DNA of 64,000 nucleotides, from NCBI RefSeq assembly GCF_001437405.1, contig NZ_JQBY01000008.1, positions 1 through 64,000 of the forward strand, given 5' to 3'. Position 1 is the first letter of the stretch. Each line of letters starts with the position of its first letter. Position numbers and translations under genes: made by a program. The stretch comes from Pediococcus ethanolidurans. GTDB lineage: Bacteria; Bacillota; Bacilli; Lactobacillales; Lactobacillaceae. The notes under the pieces are model-generated. The model was not told the origin of the DNA and did not search any database. It worked only from the letters and a program-made list of their open reading frames with translations. This document shows positions 27,871-37,205 of this stretch, one piece after another.

Positions 27871-27976
27871 TAATTTTTATCAATTGAAGTTTTTTCAAAC
27901 ATCTCAAGTCTTACGGTACAAGATTTTTACAAGCCATATGGTAAACTAGATGCAGATAAATTTGGGAGTGAAACAT

Positions 27977-29974
27977 ATGGAAATCGTTATTTTAGTTCTG
28001 GTTCTTGTAATCGCGGTACTGGTTTCAAATATTATTGCCAGTAAATTCACACAAGTGCCACTTGCCTTTATTGAAATTGCAGTTGGGTTACTTGTCGCTT
28101 TCATCGTACCTTATTATCGCCATTACACAATGAATCCAGATCTCTTTATGCTTGTGGTTCTAGCACCCTTAATGTTTTATGAAGGATTAAATACAAATAT
28201 GCGTGTTTTACGCCGATCCTTTTCAACTACGCTCTCATTGGCGGTAGGTCTGGCTTTAGTTACCGTCAGTATTGTCGGAGTTACCGCCCATTTGACCTTA
28301 ACTGAACTGGCTTTGCCGCTGGCTTTTGCCTTAGCGGCCATAATTACACCCACAGATGCCGTTGCTGTTTCATCGGTTACCGCAAATATCGCGATGCCAG
28401 AAGAGGCCATGCAAACTTTAAAAAACGAATCACTTTTTAACGATGCATCTGGAATTGTCATCTTTGATTTAGCTTTACAGGCCTTTACAACGGGAAAATT
28501 CTCGTTTACCTTTGGTTTTTTTGATTTTACATACGTTTTTTTGGGCGGTCTGTTACTGGGAATGATTTTAGGCAGCCTGTTAGTTTCCTTAAGAACCTTT
28601 TTAATCAGTCATCGGATGGACAACTCTTCCGTAATTGTCACCTTAGGTATTCTTACACCATTTTTCGTTTATTTTGTCGCTGAATTAGCCCATGTTTCTG
28701 GTATTTTGGCTGTGGTGGCGGCAGGGCTTGTTCACGGCGTGCAGGAAGGCCGTTTGCGACTCACTTCAACAAAGATACAGGTAGTTAGCAATACTACCTG
28801 GGAAGTCCTCTCAGACAATCTGAATGGTTTTGTATTTGTCCTGTTAGGTGTCTCTTTACCTACCGTTATTTCAGATATTTCCTACCGAAATAATACTTTC
28901 TTGCTTTTCTTAATCGGTTTAAGCATTTTACTTTATGCGTTGATGACAATTCTACGTTACTTGTGGCTACGTTTAGGACTAGCCACAATTCGGGTGCGCC
29001 CAGAATATAAAAATACCAATTGCTGGATCATTGCCCTGAGTGGCATTCATGGAACTGTAACGTTGGCGATGGCCTTTTCGTTGCCATTAATGTTACACGG
29101 CGTAACTTTTCCTTATCGAAACGATTTGTTATTTATTGCTAGTGTTGTGATTGTTTTAAGCATGTTGGTTCCTTCATTGATTCTACCGGCACTACTTCCT
29201 CGCCAAAAGGAACCGTTTTTACGTGAGGATGCCAACGCAGCTCGTAAAGAAATGATTAACTATGCGGTTAAAAAAATAACCGAATTAAACGAAGATCCTT
29301 TAGAAACGCAGGCCGTTATTGCAACTTTGCATAGTCAAAATCGGCCTGAGAAAATTAAAAATCGTCGCATTTTAAAGCAACTGTTTGCGCAAACACGAGA
29401 TGTTGAAAATGAAGTTTTAGATGAGATGGTATCAAACGATGAAATTTCGGAAAAGGATCGTCGTTTGTACCAACGAACGATGTTGACGCGTGACTTTCAT
29501 TCTGATAATAGTATTTTGCGTGGACTTTGGTTGCAATTGTCCTATCGTTTTGTTTACTTTTTCAAACGGTTGATTCACGGAAGAAAAATTAGACAGAATC
29601 AGCAACGGATTAGGCATAATCCTAAATTGATGAAAAAGTTCAAGAGCAAGCATGACACGCTTGTTGAAATTGAGGATCGAACTACGCAGCAGGTGTTCAA
29701 GTATTTAAAGAGTCCCATGGTAAATAAGGAAAGTCATACGGATATTTCGATTGTGCAGCGTTATTACCGTGAGCGTCATCGTCGTTATCAGAACAATTCC
29801 AACAGTAATGAGATTCAAGAGGAATTGTTTATTAAGGCGTTTCAGTTTGAATATAACTTTGTGCAAAACCAACTGAGCGAAAATAAATTGACGCGTGAGT
29901 TGGCGACGGCATTGTATGAACAGATTTCAAATGACGAATTAATTTATATGCAAAATGACGAAATTTATGATTAA
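27977..29974 (+). CDS. Na+/H+ antiporter, CPA1 family
   Basis: 665 residues: 12 or so membrane helices in the first 420 residues, then a cytosolic regulatory tail of about 240 charged residues. The ion-binding signature of CPA1 antiporters is present as ESLFNDASGIVIFD, with the Asn-Asp pair, plus TPTDAVAVSS earlier. It exports Na+ (or K+) in exchange for protons for pH and salt control. ATG at 27977 has GGGAGTG six bases upstream and is preferred over an earlier ATG. Codons in the last 250 bases tend to end in G (25% G at 29881-29940). Element E3 follows six bases after the stop. Confidence 0.9.
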   Translation: MEIVILVLVLVIAVLVSNIIASKFTQVPLAFIEIAVGLLVAFIVPYYRHYTMNPDLFMLVVLAPLMFYEGLNTNMRVLRRSFSTTLSLAVGLALVTVSIVGVTAHLTLTELALPLAFALAAIITPTDAVAVSSVTANIAMPEEAMQTLKNESLFNDASGIVIFDLALQAFTTGKFSFTFGFFDFTYVFLGGLLLGMILGSLLVSLRTFLISHRMDNSSVIVTLGILTPFFVYFVAELAHVSGILAVVAAGLVHGVQEGRLRLTSTKIQVVSNTTWEVLSDNLNGFVFVLLGVSLPTVISDISYRNNTFLLFLIGLSILLYALMTILRYLWLRLGLATIRVRPEYKNTNCWIIALSGIHGTVTLAMAFSLPLMLHGVTFPYRNDLLFIASVVIVLSMLVPSLILPALLPRQKEPFLREDANAARKEMINYAVKKITELNEDPLETQAVIATLHSQNRPEKIKNRRILKQLFAQTRDVENEVLDEMVSNDEISEKDRRLYQRTMLTRDFHSDNSILRGLWLQLSYRFVYFFKRLIHGRKIRQNQQRIRHNPKLMKKFKSKHDTLVEIEDRTTQQVFKYLKSPMVNKESHTDISIVQRYYRERHRRYQNNSNSNEIQEELFIKAFQFEYNFVQNQLSENKLTRELATALYEQISNDELIYMQNDEIYD

Positions 29975-29980
29975 AAGAGT

Positions 29981-30087
29981 GTTACACAAGACGAATAGCT
30001 TTTGAGCATTAACGGAAATACCCCAATGATTCGTACTTGGAATCGTTGGGGTATTTGTGTTAAGCGGAGAAAGCTGTCTTGTGTAAC
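29981..30087. repeat. Family E palindromic element E3 (inverted relative to E1)
   Basis: Outer arms GTTACACAAGAC / GTCTTGTGTAAC, perfect over 12 bp, around the apical hairpin AATACCCCAATGATTC / GAATCGTTGGGGTATT. The apical hairpin is the reverse complement of that in E1; the outer arms are unrelated to those of E1 and E2. It can act as terminator for the antiporter gene. Confidence 0.82.
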
Positions 30088-30095
30088 AAGTTTCC

Positions 30096-30278
30096 GCTAT
30101 AAAAATAGAATGTGATCCCTTTCATTATTTCCAATTGAAATTATCAGGTCCATGTCCTGAGGAAGCTGTTTTCTTGACCCATTCCCACTATAAAAATAAA
30201 ATGTGATCCACCCCATTATTTTCAGTTGAACTTACAACGTACACACACCCCGAAAAACTGCTTTTCTTAGCCCGCTTC
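30096..30278. repeat. Degenerate tandem repeat of about 90 bp
   Basis: Two diverged copies (about 30096-30186 and 30187-30278) sharing ACTATAAAAATA, ATGTGATCC and CATTATTT-TTGAA blocks; a third start (ACCATAAAAACAA) runs into the next terminator. No gene or clear fold is seen. Confidence 0.55.
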
Positions 30279-30293
30279 AACCATAAAAACAAA

Positions 30294-30333
30294 AAAATGA
30301 TGTCAGAAAGCCACCTTCCCGACATCATTTTTT
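30294..30333 (-). terminator. Terminator of the membrane-anchored hydrolase gene
   Basis: Stem AAAAAATGATGTC / GACATCATTTTTT just beyond the stop codon at 30358, T-run on both strands. Confidence 0.82.
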
Positions 30334-30357
30334 AGTTTCAAACGCTCACTTACTAAA

Positions 30358-31302
30358 TTAGTTTACATACTTTGTTAAAAATTTCTTAACTGTTCGTTGA
30401 TACAGTTTTGGATTAGTTGCCATTGACTTGGCATGTGTGGCTCCTTTAACAATCAGTAATTGCTTAGGTCCCTTATCTGCCTTATACAGTGGATAAACCA
30501 TCCTCGTTGGAACAAACGTATCTTTGTTTCCATGGATGAACAACATTGGTTTTTTATTCTTCGCAACCTGTTTTAAAGCACTGGCTTCTTTGAAATTATA
30601 ACCAGCACGAATTTGTGTAATGGCGCTTACCGATGGAACCAACGGCCAGTATGGTAGATGATACATGTTTTTGGCTTCGTACGTAATTTCATCATTGACC
30701 GATGTGTAGCCACAATCCTCGACATAGGCTTTAAGTTGCTTGGGAACATCCTTTTCACCACTAACCATCATGGTCGTTGCGCCACCCATGCTAACACCAT
30801 ACATCACCAATTGTTGATTTTGTCCTTCACGCTTGAGTAACAGCTTCATCCATTTAATATAGTCTAATCGATCAGGCCAGCCAAAACCGATATAGTTTCC
30901 TTGACTAGCTCCTTGACCACGATCATCAGGAACTAAAACATTGTAGCCCATTTTATGAAACATGGCCGCAGATGCTCCCATTTTTGTTTTATTGTCCATA
31001 AATCCATGAGCAATAACAGCCGTTTTATTACTTTTATGAGCAGCTGGAATATAATAAGCATCTAATCTTAAGTTATCCGTTGCTGAGGTTTCGTGCCAGG
31101 TTTGCTTATGCACATTCTGATACCAAAGCTTTTCTTTATAAAGAGGATCACTCTTTTTTAAGGTTGCCGATCCACTCAAAAAATCTTTATGACCAGGCAC
31201 AACTGCTACATGATAAAAATACGAGGCTGCCCCAATATCCGCTACAACCAAAATTGCAAAAATAATGAGAAGCCATTTCCAAAACTTTTTCAAAATTCTC
31301 AT
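30358..31302 (-). CDS. Membrane-anchored alpha/beta-hydrolase
   Basis: 314 residues: one N-terminal membrane anchor (about 8-28, basic before it), then an extracellular-facing alpha/beta-hydrolase domain. The nucleophile is Ser171 in GVSMGG; VIAHGFMDN gives the oxyanion loop, the acid is within HGNKDTFVP, and the histidine in GATHAKS. Such proteins are common in lactobacilli and often annotated as S9-like peptidase or esterase; the substrate is unknown. ATG start; transcribed alone. Confidence 0.85.
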   Translation of the reverse strand: MRILKKFWKWLLIIFAILVVADIGAASYFYHVAVVPGHKDFLSGSATLKKSDPLYKEKLWYQNVHKQTWHETSATDNLRLDAYYIPAAHKSNKTAVIAHGFMDNKTKMGASAAMFHKMGYNVLVPDDRGQGASQGNYIGFGWPDRLDYIKWMKLLLKREGQNQQLVMYGVSMGGATTMMVSGEKDVPKQLKAYVEDCGYTSVNDEITYEAKNMYHLPYWPLVPSVSAITQIRAGYNFKEASALKQVAKNKKPMLFIHGNKDTFVPTRMVYPLYKADKGPKQLLIVKGATHAKSMATNPKLYQRTVKKFLTKYVN

Positions 31303-31559
31303 CCCTTATCACTCGATTTAAAAAGTATACAGCTTTTTATCAGATAAAAAATGTTTTCTCAATGATTACCCCTATTGGTTCATCGTCAAAATAGCAATTA
31401 GTCCCATCAGTCTCAATATTGAAGCGTTTATCTCAATCTTCTCGTTTAGTTGTGACAAATAAAGTGAAATGTCCCACCAAAACGCAAAAAAGACAAACAG
31501 AATGCGCCTAACAGTCTGTGGTTATGATAAAATTGAGATAACAGAAAGGGAGTAATCAC

Positions 31560-31985
31560 ATGTTTCCTGAAAGACTTCGTGCACTCCGCCATGGTCAAAA
31601 CATCACCTTGGAAGAATTAGCGGCGGATTTAAATAAACAATATCCTGGACCAGCTGAAAAAGCGAACACCTCTTCTCAAATTGGTAATTGGGAACGTGGC
31701 GTTCGTACCCCTTCGTTTGTGGAGGTTCGTAAACTCGCAGAATATTTTGATGTCACAATGGATTACCTCAGTGGTAAGGCCGATCATGATGAATATGATC
31801 TAAGCAAATTATTCTTATCTGGCAAACAACTATCATTCAGTCATAAAGTGTTAACCAGTGAAGATCGTTACGAGCTGTTTCAATTAATGGATGGTTATCT
31901 TCATGGTAAGAACCGACGTACAACCCATGATGCTAATGATCAACAAGAAGAATTAGACTTAGGACTCGATGATAACAAAAAGTAA
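31560..31985 (+). CDS. XRE-family helix-turn-helix regulator
   Basis: 141 residues. An N-terminal Cro/C1-type HTH (residues 1-70: ERLRALRHGQNITLEELA then SQIGNWERG and TMDYLSGK) is followed by an acidic, poorly structured tail. The HTH matches chromosomal housekeeping regulators and not phage repressors, since no integrase or prophage genes are near. Start ATG follows AGAAAGGGAG. The next gene begins about 26 bases later on the same strand, so it is probably co-transcribed. Confidence 0.85.
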   Translation: MFPERLRALRHGQNITLEELAADLNKQYPGPAEKANTSSQIGNWERGVRTPSFVEVRKLAEYFDVTMDYLSGKADHDEYDLSKLFLSGKQLSFSHKVLTSEDRYELFQLMDGYLHGKNRRTTHDANDQQEELDLGLDDNKK

Positions 31986-32011
31986 CTTATCAAGTTAAAT
32001 GGGTGAATATT

Positions 32012-32863
32012 TTGAATCAAAAAAAATTAAAGCAACTTCGCAAACAAGTTCATGATAAAAATAAGAAAGCTTTCACAGAAGATTATCTTGAACAAATTAA
32101 GAAATATGAACACCTATTTCAAGAATTTCCTCAAATTACCTTTTTAACTCATAATATTATCGAGAGTGCGCGTCTGATTTCTCAAGGACTTTTGCCACAG
32201 TCGCTGCCATTACTTCAAATTCCTGATACTTTTCAAGACGAATTGTTTCAATCCATTCTAAAAAAGTATCCCATGGGAAATCCTAAGGGTGATGAATTAT
32301 GGAATACCTATTCTCAGGCTTTACCCAAATTTGATAAATTACTACGATCCTACCGCGATTATCTAGAAGAACATTACGGAATGTGGGCCTATATTTCTGC
32401 TCCTTTTATTAAAGATCTGGCTGGCTTTTTGAACAAGGAACCAACCTTAGAAGTTATGGCTGGCAATGGCTATATCTCTGCCGGACTTCGTAATTACGAT
32501 CAAACACTAATGACAACCGACAGCAAAGGCTGGACACAGGAAAACGAAACTGGTAAACACACATTAACCGAAATTGAGCCTTTAGACGCACTGGCTGCTT
32601 GGGACAAATATCATGATGTCGTAAAATATGTCATCATGTCTTGGTCTCCTGATGGTATTCCGGTAGATTGGCAACTTTTACAAAAAATGCGCCAGACTAA
32701 TCCTAAAGTTATCTTAATTTGTATTGGTGAAAAGTTTGGTAGTTCTGGCAGTCATCAGTTCTGGCAGCACGCTAACTATATTGACCCAGAGAATACAAAA
32801 AAACTCAACCAACATTTTACCCACTTTGATTTAGTTCATGATCAAGTTTATCTTATTCAGTAA
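32012..32863 (+). CDS. Putative SAM-dependent methyltransferase-like protein
   Basis: About 283 residues; not matched to a named family. The C-terminal half has a Rossmann-type opening (LEVMAGNGYISAGL, residues about 145-160) typical of SAM-binding motif I, then an acidic loop and the VKYVIMSWSPDG strand in the place of motif IV. The N-terminal 130 residues are helical. TTG at 32012, six bases after GGGTGA, is preferred; GTG at 32003 lies within that site. It follows the XRE gene closely. A strong terminator follows. Confidence 0.6.
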   Translation: MNQKKLKQLRKQVHDKNKKAFTEDYLEQIKKYEHLFQEFPQITFLTHNIIESARLISQGLLPQSLPLLQIPDTFQDELFQSILKKYPMGNPKGDELWNTYSQALPKFDKLLRSYRDYLEEHYGMWAYISAPFIKDLAGFLNKEPTLEVMAGNGYISAGLRNYDQTLMTTDSKGWTQENETGKHTLTEIEPLDALAAWDKYHDVVKYVIMSWSPDGIPVDWQLLQKMRQTNPKVILICIGEKFGSSGSHQFWQHANYIDPENTKKLNQHFTHFDLVHDQVYLIQ

Positions 32864-32873
32864 AAAAGCAACG

Positions 32874-32909
32874 AAAAAAGGTTGAAGCAAAATTGCTTCA
32901 ACCTTTTTT
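32874..32909 (+). terminator. Terminator after the methyltransferase-like gene
   Basis: Perfect 17-bp stem AAAAAAGGTTGAAGCAA / complement with T-run. The remaining 270 bases to the next gene show no clear feature. Confidence 0.88.
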
Positions 32910-33177
32910 AAACGGTACTTGATTGCTCAAATAGATCTTGCACGGTTCACACATGTTTGATCAGATGTTCCACAAAATCCGGTGGAAAAGACACATCCCG
33001 TTTCAAGAAAATCACTAGTCACTCGAAAGTGAAACAACCTAAGTTGCCTGATTATACTCGACTCATCGCATAGATTCATATTAACACGTTTCTATGGCAA
33101 TTACCAATCACCTCACTAGTCATTTAGATCAATTCATTATATGATGAAGGTAGTTTTTACAGAAATGGAGCTCCACT

Positions 33178-33804
33178 ATGCTAAATTTAGCCATCGACTT
33201 TTTTATTCATCCACTCAGTTATATCGTTCCTATCGCAGATCAATTAAACGGATGGATTTATTTAATCTTGTTTATTTGGATCTTTTTGGAAACTGCCTTT
33301 GTCATCTTTTCATTTTTGCCGGGACAATCTGTGCTCTTCCTAACGAGTACAATAGCGGCTAGTCCCCACTCAAAATTAAATTTAATTGCCTTATTTGTGG
33401 TGTTCTTGGTTGCCGCAACCACTGGCTCCGTACTCAAGTTTCATCAAGGTAAAAAATTTGGTAAACATTCAAAAATAACCAAAGAAATTCAGTCTTCTGA
33501 TCAAATGGAAAAAACGCAGGCTTTCTTCGATCGTAATGAAAAAAGCTCTCTTTTATTATCCCGCTTTATTCCATTTATCGGTTTGTTTGTTCCCATCATT
33601 GCGGGGAATTCCCAAATGAGTTTTCAACGATTTAATAAGTTAAACTTTTTAGGTGCTCTAATTTGGGTAGGTGCCTGTTGTTTAGCGGGTTATTACTTAG
33701 GTTCAACTGCTTTTGTCCAAAAATATTTCACACTTATTTTCTTCTTATTAGCTATCTCACCCATTTTAACAAAACAACTTTCTAAACTTGTTTCTCGTAA
33801 ATAA
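33178..33804 (+). CDS. DedA/SNARE-associated family membrane protein
   Basis: 208 residues with five to six hydrophobic segments and the DedA signature: an FxPGQ(S/x)VLFLTS stretch near residue 47, then ...LLSRFIPFIGLFVPIIAGNSQM, which holds the conserved Arg-Phe-x-Pro and Gly-x-x-Met motif. Members flip phospholipids or undecaprenyl phosphate and support proton-dependent envelope functions. Start ATG follows TGGAG. It is convergent with the small membrane protein and L,D-transpeptidase genes. Confidence 0.88.
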   Translation: MLNLAIDFFIHPLSYIVPIADQLNGWIYLILFIWIFLETAFVIFSFLPGQSVLFLTSTIAASPHSKLNLIALFVVFLVAATTGSVLKFHQGKKFGKHSKITKEIQSSDQMEKTQAFFDRNEKSSLLLSRFIPFIGLFVPIIAGNSQMSFQRFNKLNFLGALIWVGACCLAGYYLGSTAFVQKYFTLIFFLLAISPILTKQLSKLVSRK

Positions 33805-33819
33805 TTGGCAGCCTAATTT

Positions 33820-34047
33820 TTATTTTCGTGGTAGTCTAAGCTCCCAAACACGCCAACCAATTAAAATCACCACATAAAACAAAGTGACACTAATAATTGT
33901 TCCCCAACTCAAAAAATTGATTCTTGTAAAAATGTAGCCAATCAATCGGTACAAAACAAGCACCACAAAAAGGCTGGCGATACTTATGCCAGCATCTTGA
34001 TACCATTTTCGTTTTTGCATCAAGAACACGCGAATTTTATTTTTCAT
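33820..34047 (-). CDS. Small membrane protein
   Basis: 75 residues with two hydrophobic helices (about 18-40 and 46-66), a basic N-terminus and a short basic tail. Family not recognised. ATG at 34047 with GAGGG seven bases upstream; a longer frame running back into the transpeptidase gene is rejected. It starts 11 bases after the L,D-transpeptidase stop codon, so the pair is one operon. Confidence 0.7.
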   Translation of the reverse strand: MKNKIRVFLMQKRKWYQDAGISIASLFVVLVLYRLIGYIFTRINFLSWGTIISVTLFYVVILIGWRVWELRLPRK

Positions 34048-34057
34048 TTTTACGCCC

Positions 34058-34690
34058 TCAGTGAATAACAACCTTGGTTCCTTCCTTAATGTTTGTGTAA
34101 AGCCATTTTGCATCTGGTACTGAAAGACGCACACAGCCATGCGAGTTAGCTTCTTTACCTAGCTTATTTGCCTCTTTAATAAGAAACTGTCCCTGCTCAT
34201 TCGTAGGTACCGAATGGAATAGATAAACGCCATGATCTTTCCAAGAAACAAAATACTTGGCTCCTTCTTTGGATTCGGCATTGTAAAAGAATTTTCCTCG
34301 TTCGGCTTGAATGTGATAAGTACCTGTAGGCGTTGAATTTTTAGCCCCTGTGGAAGCATACATGGTATACAACCGTGTTTGGTTATTCATCACATATACT
34401 CGCTGTTTGGCAATTGAAACGTGCAACCAAATATGTGCATATTTAGTCAAATCTGGATAAGCCTTAACTTCTGAAGATTTTTTCCAATTGATTGCCCGCA
34501 TATAAGCTGGTCGTTTCGATACTTTTTTCTTCGCCTTCGTTTTCTTTTCCTTAGGTAAATTTGAAACTGTTACTTGGCTTGGATCCTGTTTTTTCACTTT
34601 GCTAGCGGCTGGATGGAATCGCAAGCTAATTAAAAAGACAGCCAAAAACAAAACCCCAGCCACTGCTAACATTTTAATTAAACGACTCAT
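34058..34690 (-). CDS. L,D-transpeptidase (YkuD domain)
   Basis: 210 residues: an N-terminal membrane anchor or signal (about 7-24), a Lys-rich linker, then a YkuD domain with the catalytic HGCVRL motif (His184, Cys186). It cross-links peptidoglycan 3-3 or attaches proteins outside the membrane and is beta-lactam-tolerant. ATG at 34690 with AGAGG six bases upstream; a TTG two codons earlier lies next to the site. It precedes a small membrane protein in the same operon. Confidence 0.92.
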   Translation of the reverse strand: MSRLIKMLAVAGVLFLAVFLISLRFHPAASKVKKQDPSQVTVSNLPKEKKTKAKKKVSKRPAYMRAINWKKSSEVKAYPDLTKYAHIWLHVSIAKQRVYVMNNQTRLYTMYASTGAKNSTPTGTYHIQAERGKFFYNAESKEGAKYFVSWKDHGVYLFHSVPTNEQGQFLIKEANKLGKEANSHGCVRLSVPDAKWLYTNIKEGTKVVIH

Positions 34691-34705
34691 AGACAACCTC
34701 TACTT

Positions 34706-35158
34706 TTATTTTTCCTTTTTAGTATCGAGCTTTTCAAACTGCAATAGCACCCAATCTGCAATATTTTGATAAACGTCAGCATCTCCTGCCAGAAAATCAT
34801 CGACACTGCCCATTAAATCAATCCGTAAATGTGAAGCATTAATGTCTTCCGCTTCAAAAATTGCGTACAACTTCACATCATAATCCTTGTCCGCTTCCGT
34901 TAACTGCTCAATCTTATTCGGATAACTAAACGGCAAATTGATAATGTTTGTTTGAAATTTCAAAACAACTTCTTTTCTGATTAACACATCTGCTTCAACA
35001 ACTGCAGTATCTTTCAAGGTTGTTTGTAAATAACCAAAGACAGATTTCAAGGCACTTTTAGGATCTTTTTTTAATTTTGTACTCGTAATTTTAAAAGTTT
35101 CTGGTGCAAAATTATCATCACGAATTATTTCTAATAAATCACTGGACTTAATCTTCAT
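34706..35158 (-). CDS. Conserved hypothetical protein
   Basis: 150 residues, acidic and soluble with alternating strands and helices, no signal and no recognised motif. ATG at 35158, with TAGGAG eight bases upstream, is preferred to the GTG at 35167. It lies 15 bases upstream of the L,D-transpeptidase start and shares its strand, so a three-gene operon with the transpeptidase and the small membrane protein is likely. Confidence 0.65.
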   Translation of the reverse strand: MKIKSSDLLEIIRDDNFAPETFKITSTKLKKDPKSALKSVFGYLQTTLKDTAVVEADVLIRKEVVLKFQTNIINLPFSYPNKIEQLTEADKDYDVKLYAIFEAEDINASHLRIDLMGSVDDFLAGDADVYQNIADWVLLQFEKLDTKKEK

Positions 35159-35358
35159 AATTTTCACTCCTAAATTGGTTAAAGCTTACTTACCTAGTCT
35201 AACATCTGAATGAAAAGTTACAAATTACATTTTATTTACTAAAGAAGGACTTAATGTTTTAAGCACTTTGTTAATCGTAACCAGCCGGCGTCCCAAGCAG
35301 CCAGATTACTCTCACCCACTTTTATTGCTGCCTTTAAGCAACGTTAATATCACTCACT

Positions 35359-35541
35359 CTAGCCCTTAAAATGATCTCCATATTCTTTTACAGTTAACTT
35401 ATCTACTGCCCAATCATTTTTCTTGATTTTGGATATATTTTTAAAGATTGATTTGACCAATTCTTGGAATTTAAGAAAACTATTCAACGGAAATTTATTT
35501 ATCCTGCCGAAACTAATACTTATTATTAAACTTGTTTTCAT
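35359..35541 (-). CDS. Short hypothetical protein at the end of the ABC-exporter operon
   Basis: 60 residues, basic, not recognised. It starts 24 bases after the stop codon of the downstream ABC exporter on the same strand, with a weak AAAGAGA site. It could be an immunity or accessory peptide of the cluster, or a remnant. The following 150 bases (35200-35350) hold an imperfect CCAGCCGGC/GCAGCCAG inverted repeat and no gene. Confidence 0.4.
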   Translation of the reverse strand: MKTSLIISISFGRINKFPLNSFLKFQELVKSIFKNISKIKKNDWAVDKLTVKEYGDHFKG

Positions 35542-35564
35542 AATTGTTCATCTCTTTAACGCTT

Positions 35565-37205
35565 TCAATTTTCATCGACTATTTTTTTATTTTTTAACAC
35601 TTTTTTTGTTAACCACGCAGTTTCCACCGAACTGCGATGGGAGATCATAAATATACCCATAGGCAACTGACTAAGGACTCTTAAAAAGTCTTTTTCGCTC
35701 GTTTGATCCAAATTAGCTGTGGGCTCATCTAAAACTATTAATGGACGTTTCGCTAACAGTGCACGTGCAAGTCCAATTTTTTGGAGTTGCCCCGCAGATA
35801 AGTTCATATTATCTCCTCCAAAAATTTGTGCCTCAAGTTTATTCGGAAGACTGTCAATCAGCGGTTTCAAGCCAGCCTTTTGTATAACTGTACTTAATTC
35901 TGCTTTAGTTACTTTTCTTCCCAATAACAAGTTATTTCTAACAGTGTCGGAGAAAACTTCCGTTTCTTGTGGCACATAAGAGACTAAATTGATAGCATTA
36001 ATCTTCTGTTCAATATTTTCATCAATCTCGCTAACTTTTCCTGAATTCGGTTCATATAATCCCATCAGAAGTTTTATAACTGTAGTTTTACCGGCACCGC
36101 TCTCACCTACAAGCAATATCTTTTGCCTATTTTTCAAATCAATGAAAATGCTAGCATCTTTTAAAATCCAATTTTTATTGTTAGGATAACGAAAAGATAC
36201 CCGTTGTAATCCAAATGAATTTACACTATTCAAATTATTGTTATTGTTTGAATTAATCTGATCACTAGTTAAAAATTTTACTACCCGTTTCAATGAAACT
36301 TTTTGACGAGCCCAGTTAGCATATAATCCAGGTAACTGATAAAATGCCCAAGTAAAATTCGCATTCAGGACATTAAAACCCATAAATTGTCCCAACGTCA
36401 GTGCATGAACACTAATTAAGTAAATGCTAAAAACCAACGGCGTAACATCAAAAATAAATCCTGCAGCGAGACTTATACTATTCATTCGCCATTGACTTTT
36501 TGCATTTATTAATTGATCACTTGTATATCTCTGATACTTTTCCTTGAAAAGATTTAGACCAAATTTTTCAGCAAAAAACGAACGTAGAAGGCTCCTGCCG
36601 CCGAAAACTTGTAACATTATCTCCTGCATATCTTCTCTACTGTGTTGTGTATTCTCCTGTGTCACCGTTATCAATTTCCCTGTTAATCTTGGTATCATCA
36701 TGGAAAACAAACTGAGAATAAGTATAAAGCAAGTTAACATCCACGATGATAAGAGTCCAAAAACTATAGCAGCTAAAAATGAACTCAACCCAATTAACAG
36801 GTTCGTAAACGTTTCTGGTACCACTCCTGATAGTAAGGAAATGTCAGAGTTAAGAATTGTGATCCATCCACCTTTCCCCATTTCTTCAACGCTTATAGTT
36901 TTCTTAGTAAATACATTTTTTATAAGATTGTTAGACAAACCAAATTCAATTTTCTGTTTGAGTATTCCCTGCTGACTCACAGTGAAAAATTTACATATTC
37001 CAATTACTAGACTAAGACCAATTAAGTAAATTGCACTCTTCCAAAATCGATCAACTTGTTTCTCACTTAAAAAATTCATCAAGGTATTTAGCTTATAAGC
37101 TAAAAAAAACTCAGAAATAGCTCCCATTACGCCCACAACCCATAAAGGAACAAAAGATTTGTTCTTAAAAAATGAAATTAAATATTTCTTTTCTTTTACT
37201 GTCAT
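35565..37205 (-). CDS. ABC exporter, fused permease-ATPase (second half of pair)
   Basis: 546 residues: six membrane helices (about 15-305) fused to an ATPase domain (330-546) with Walker A GESGAGKTT, signature LSAGQ and Walker B PLIVLDEPT followed by an H-loop (ISHRSS). There is no C39 peptidase domain. Its start overlaps the stop codon of the upstream exporter (ATGA, 37202-37205), so the two probably form a heterodimer. The base composition is more AT-rich than the flanking core genes. In context it would export, or give immunity to, the product of the decayed ThiF-containing cluster. Confidence 0.86.
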   Translation of the reverse strand: MTVKEKKYLISFFKNKSFVPLWVVGVMGAISEFFLAYKLNTLMNFLSEKQVDRFWKSAIYLIGLSLVIGICKFFTVSQQGILKQKIEFGLSNNLIKNVFTKKTISVEEMGKGGWITILNSDISLLSGVVPETFTNLLIGLSSFLAAIVFGLLSSWMLTCFILILSLFSMMIPRLTGKLITVTQENTQHSREDMQEIMLQVFGGRSLLRSFFAEKFGLNLFKEKYQRYTSDQLINAKSQWRMNSISLAAGFIFDVTPLVFSIYLISVHALTLGQFMGFNVLNANFTWAFYQLPGLYANWARQKVSLKRVVKFLTSDQINSNNNNNLNSVNSFGLQRVSFRYPNNKNWILKDASIFIDLKNRQKILLVGESGAGKTTVIKLLMGLYEPNSGKVSEIDENIEQKINAINLVSYVPQETEVFSDTVRNNLLLGRKVTKAELSTVIQKAGLKPLIDSLPNKLEAQIFGGDNMNLSAGQLQKIGLARALLAKRPLIVLDEPTANLDQTSEKDFLRVLSQLPMGIFMISHRSSVETAWLTKKVLKNKKIVDEN

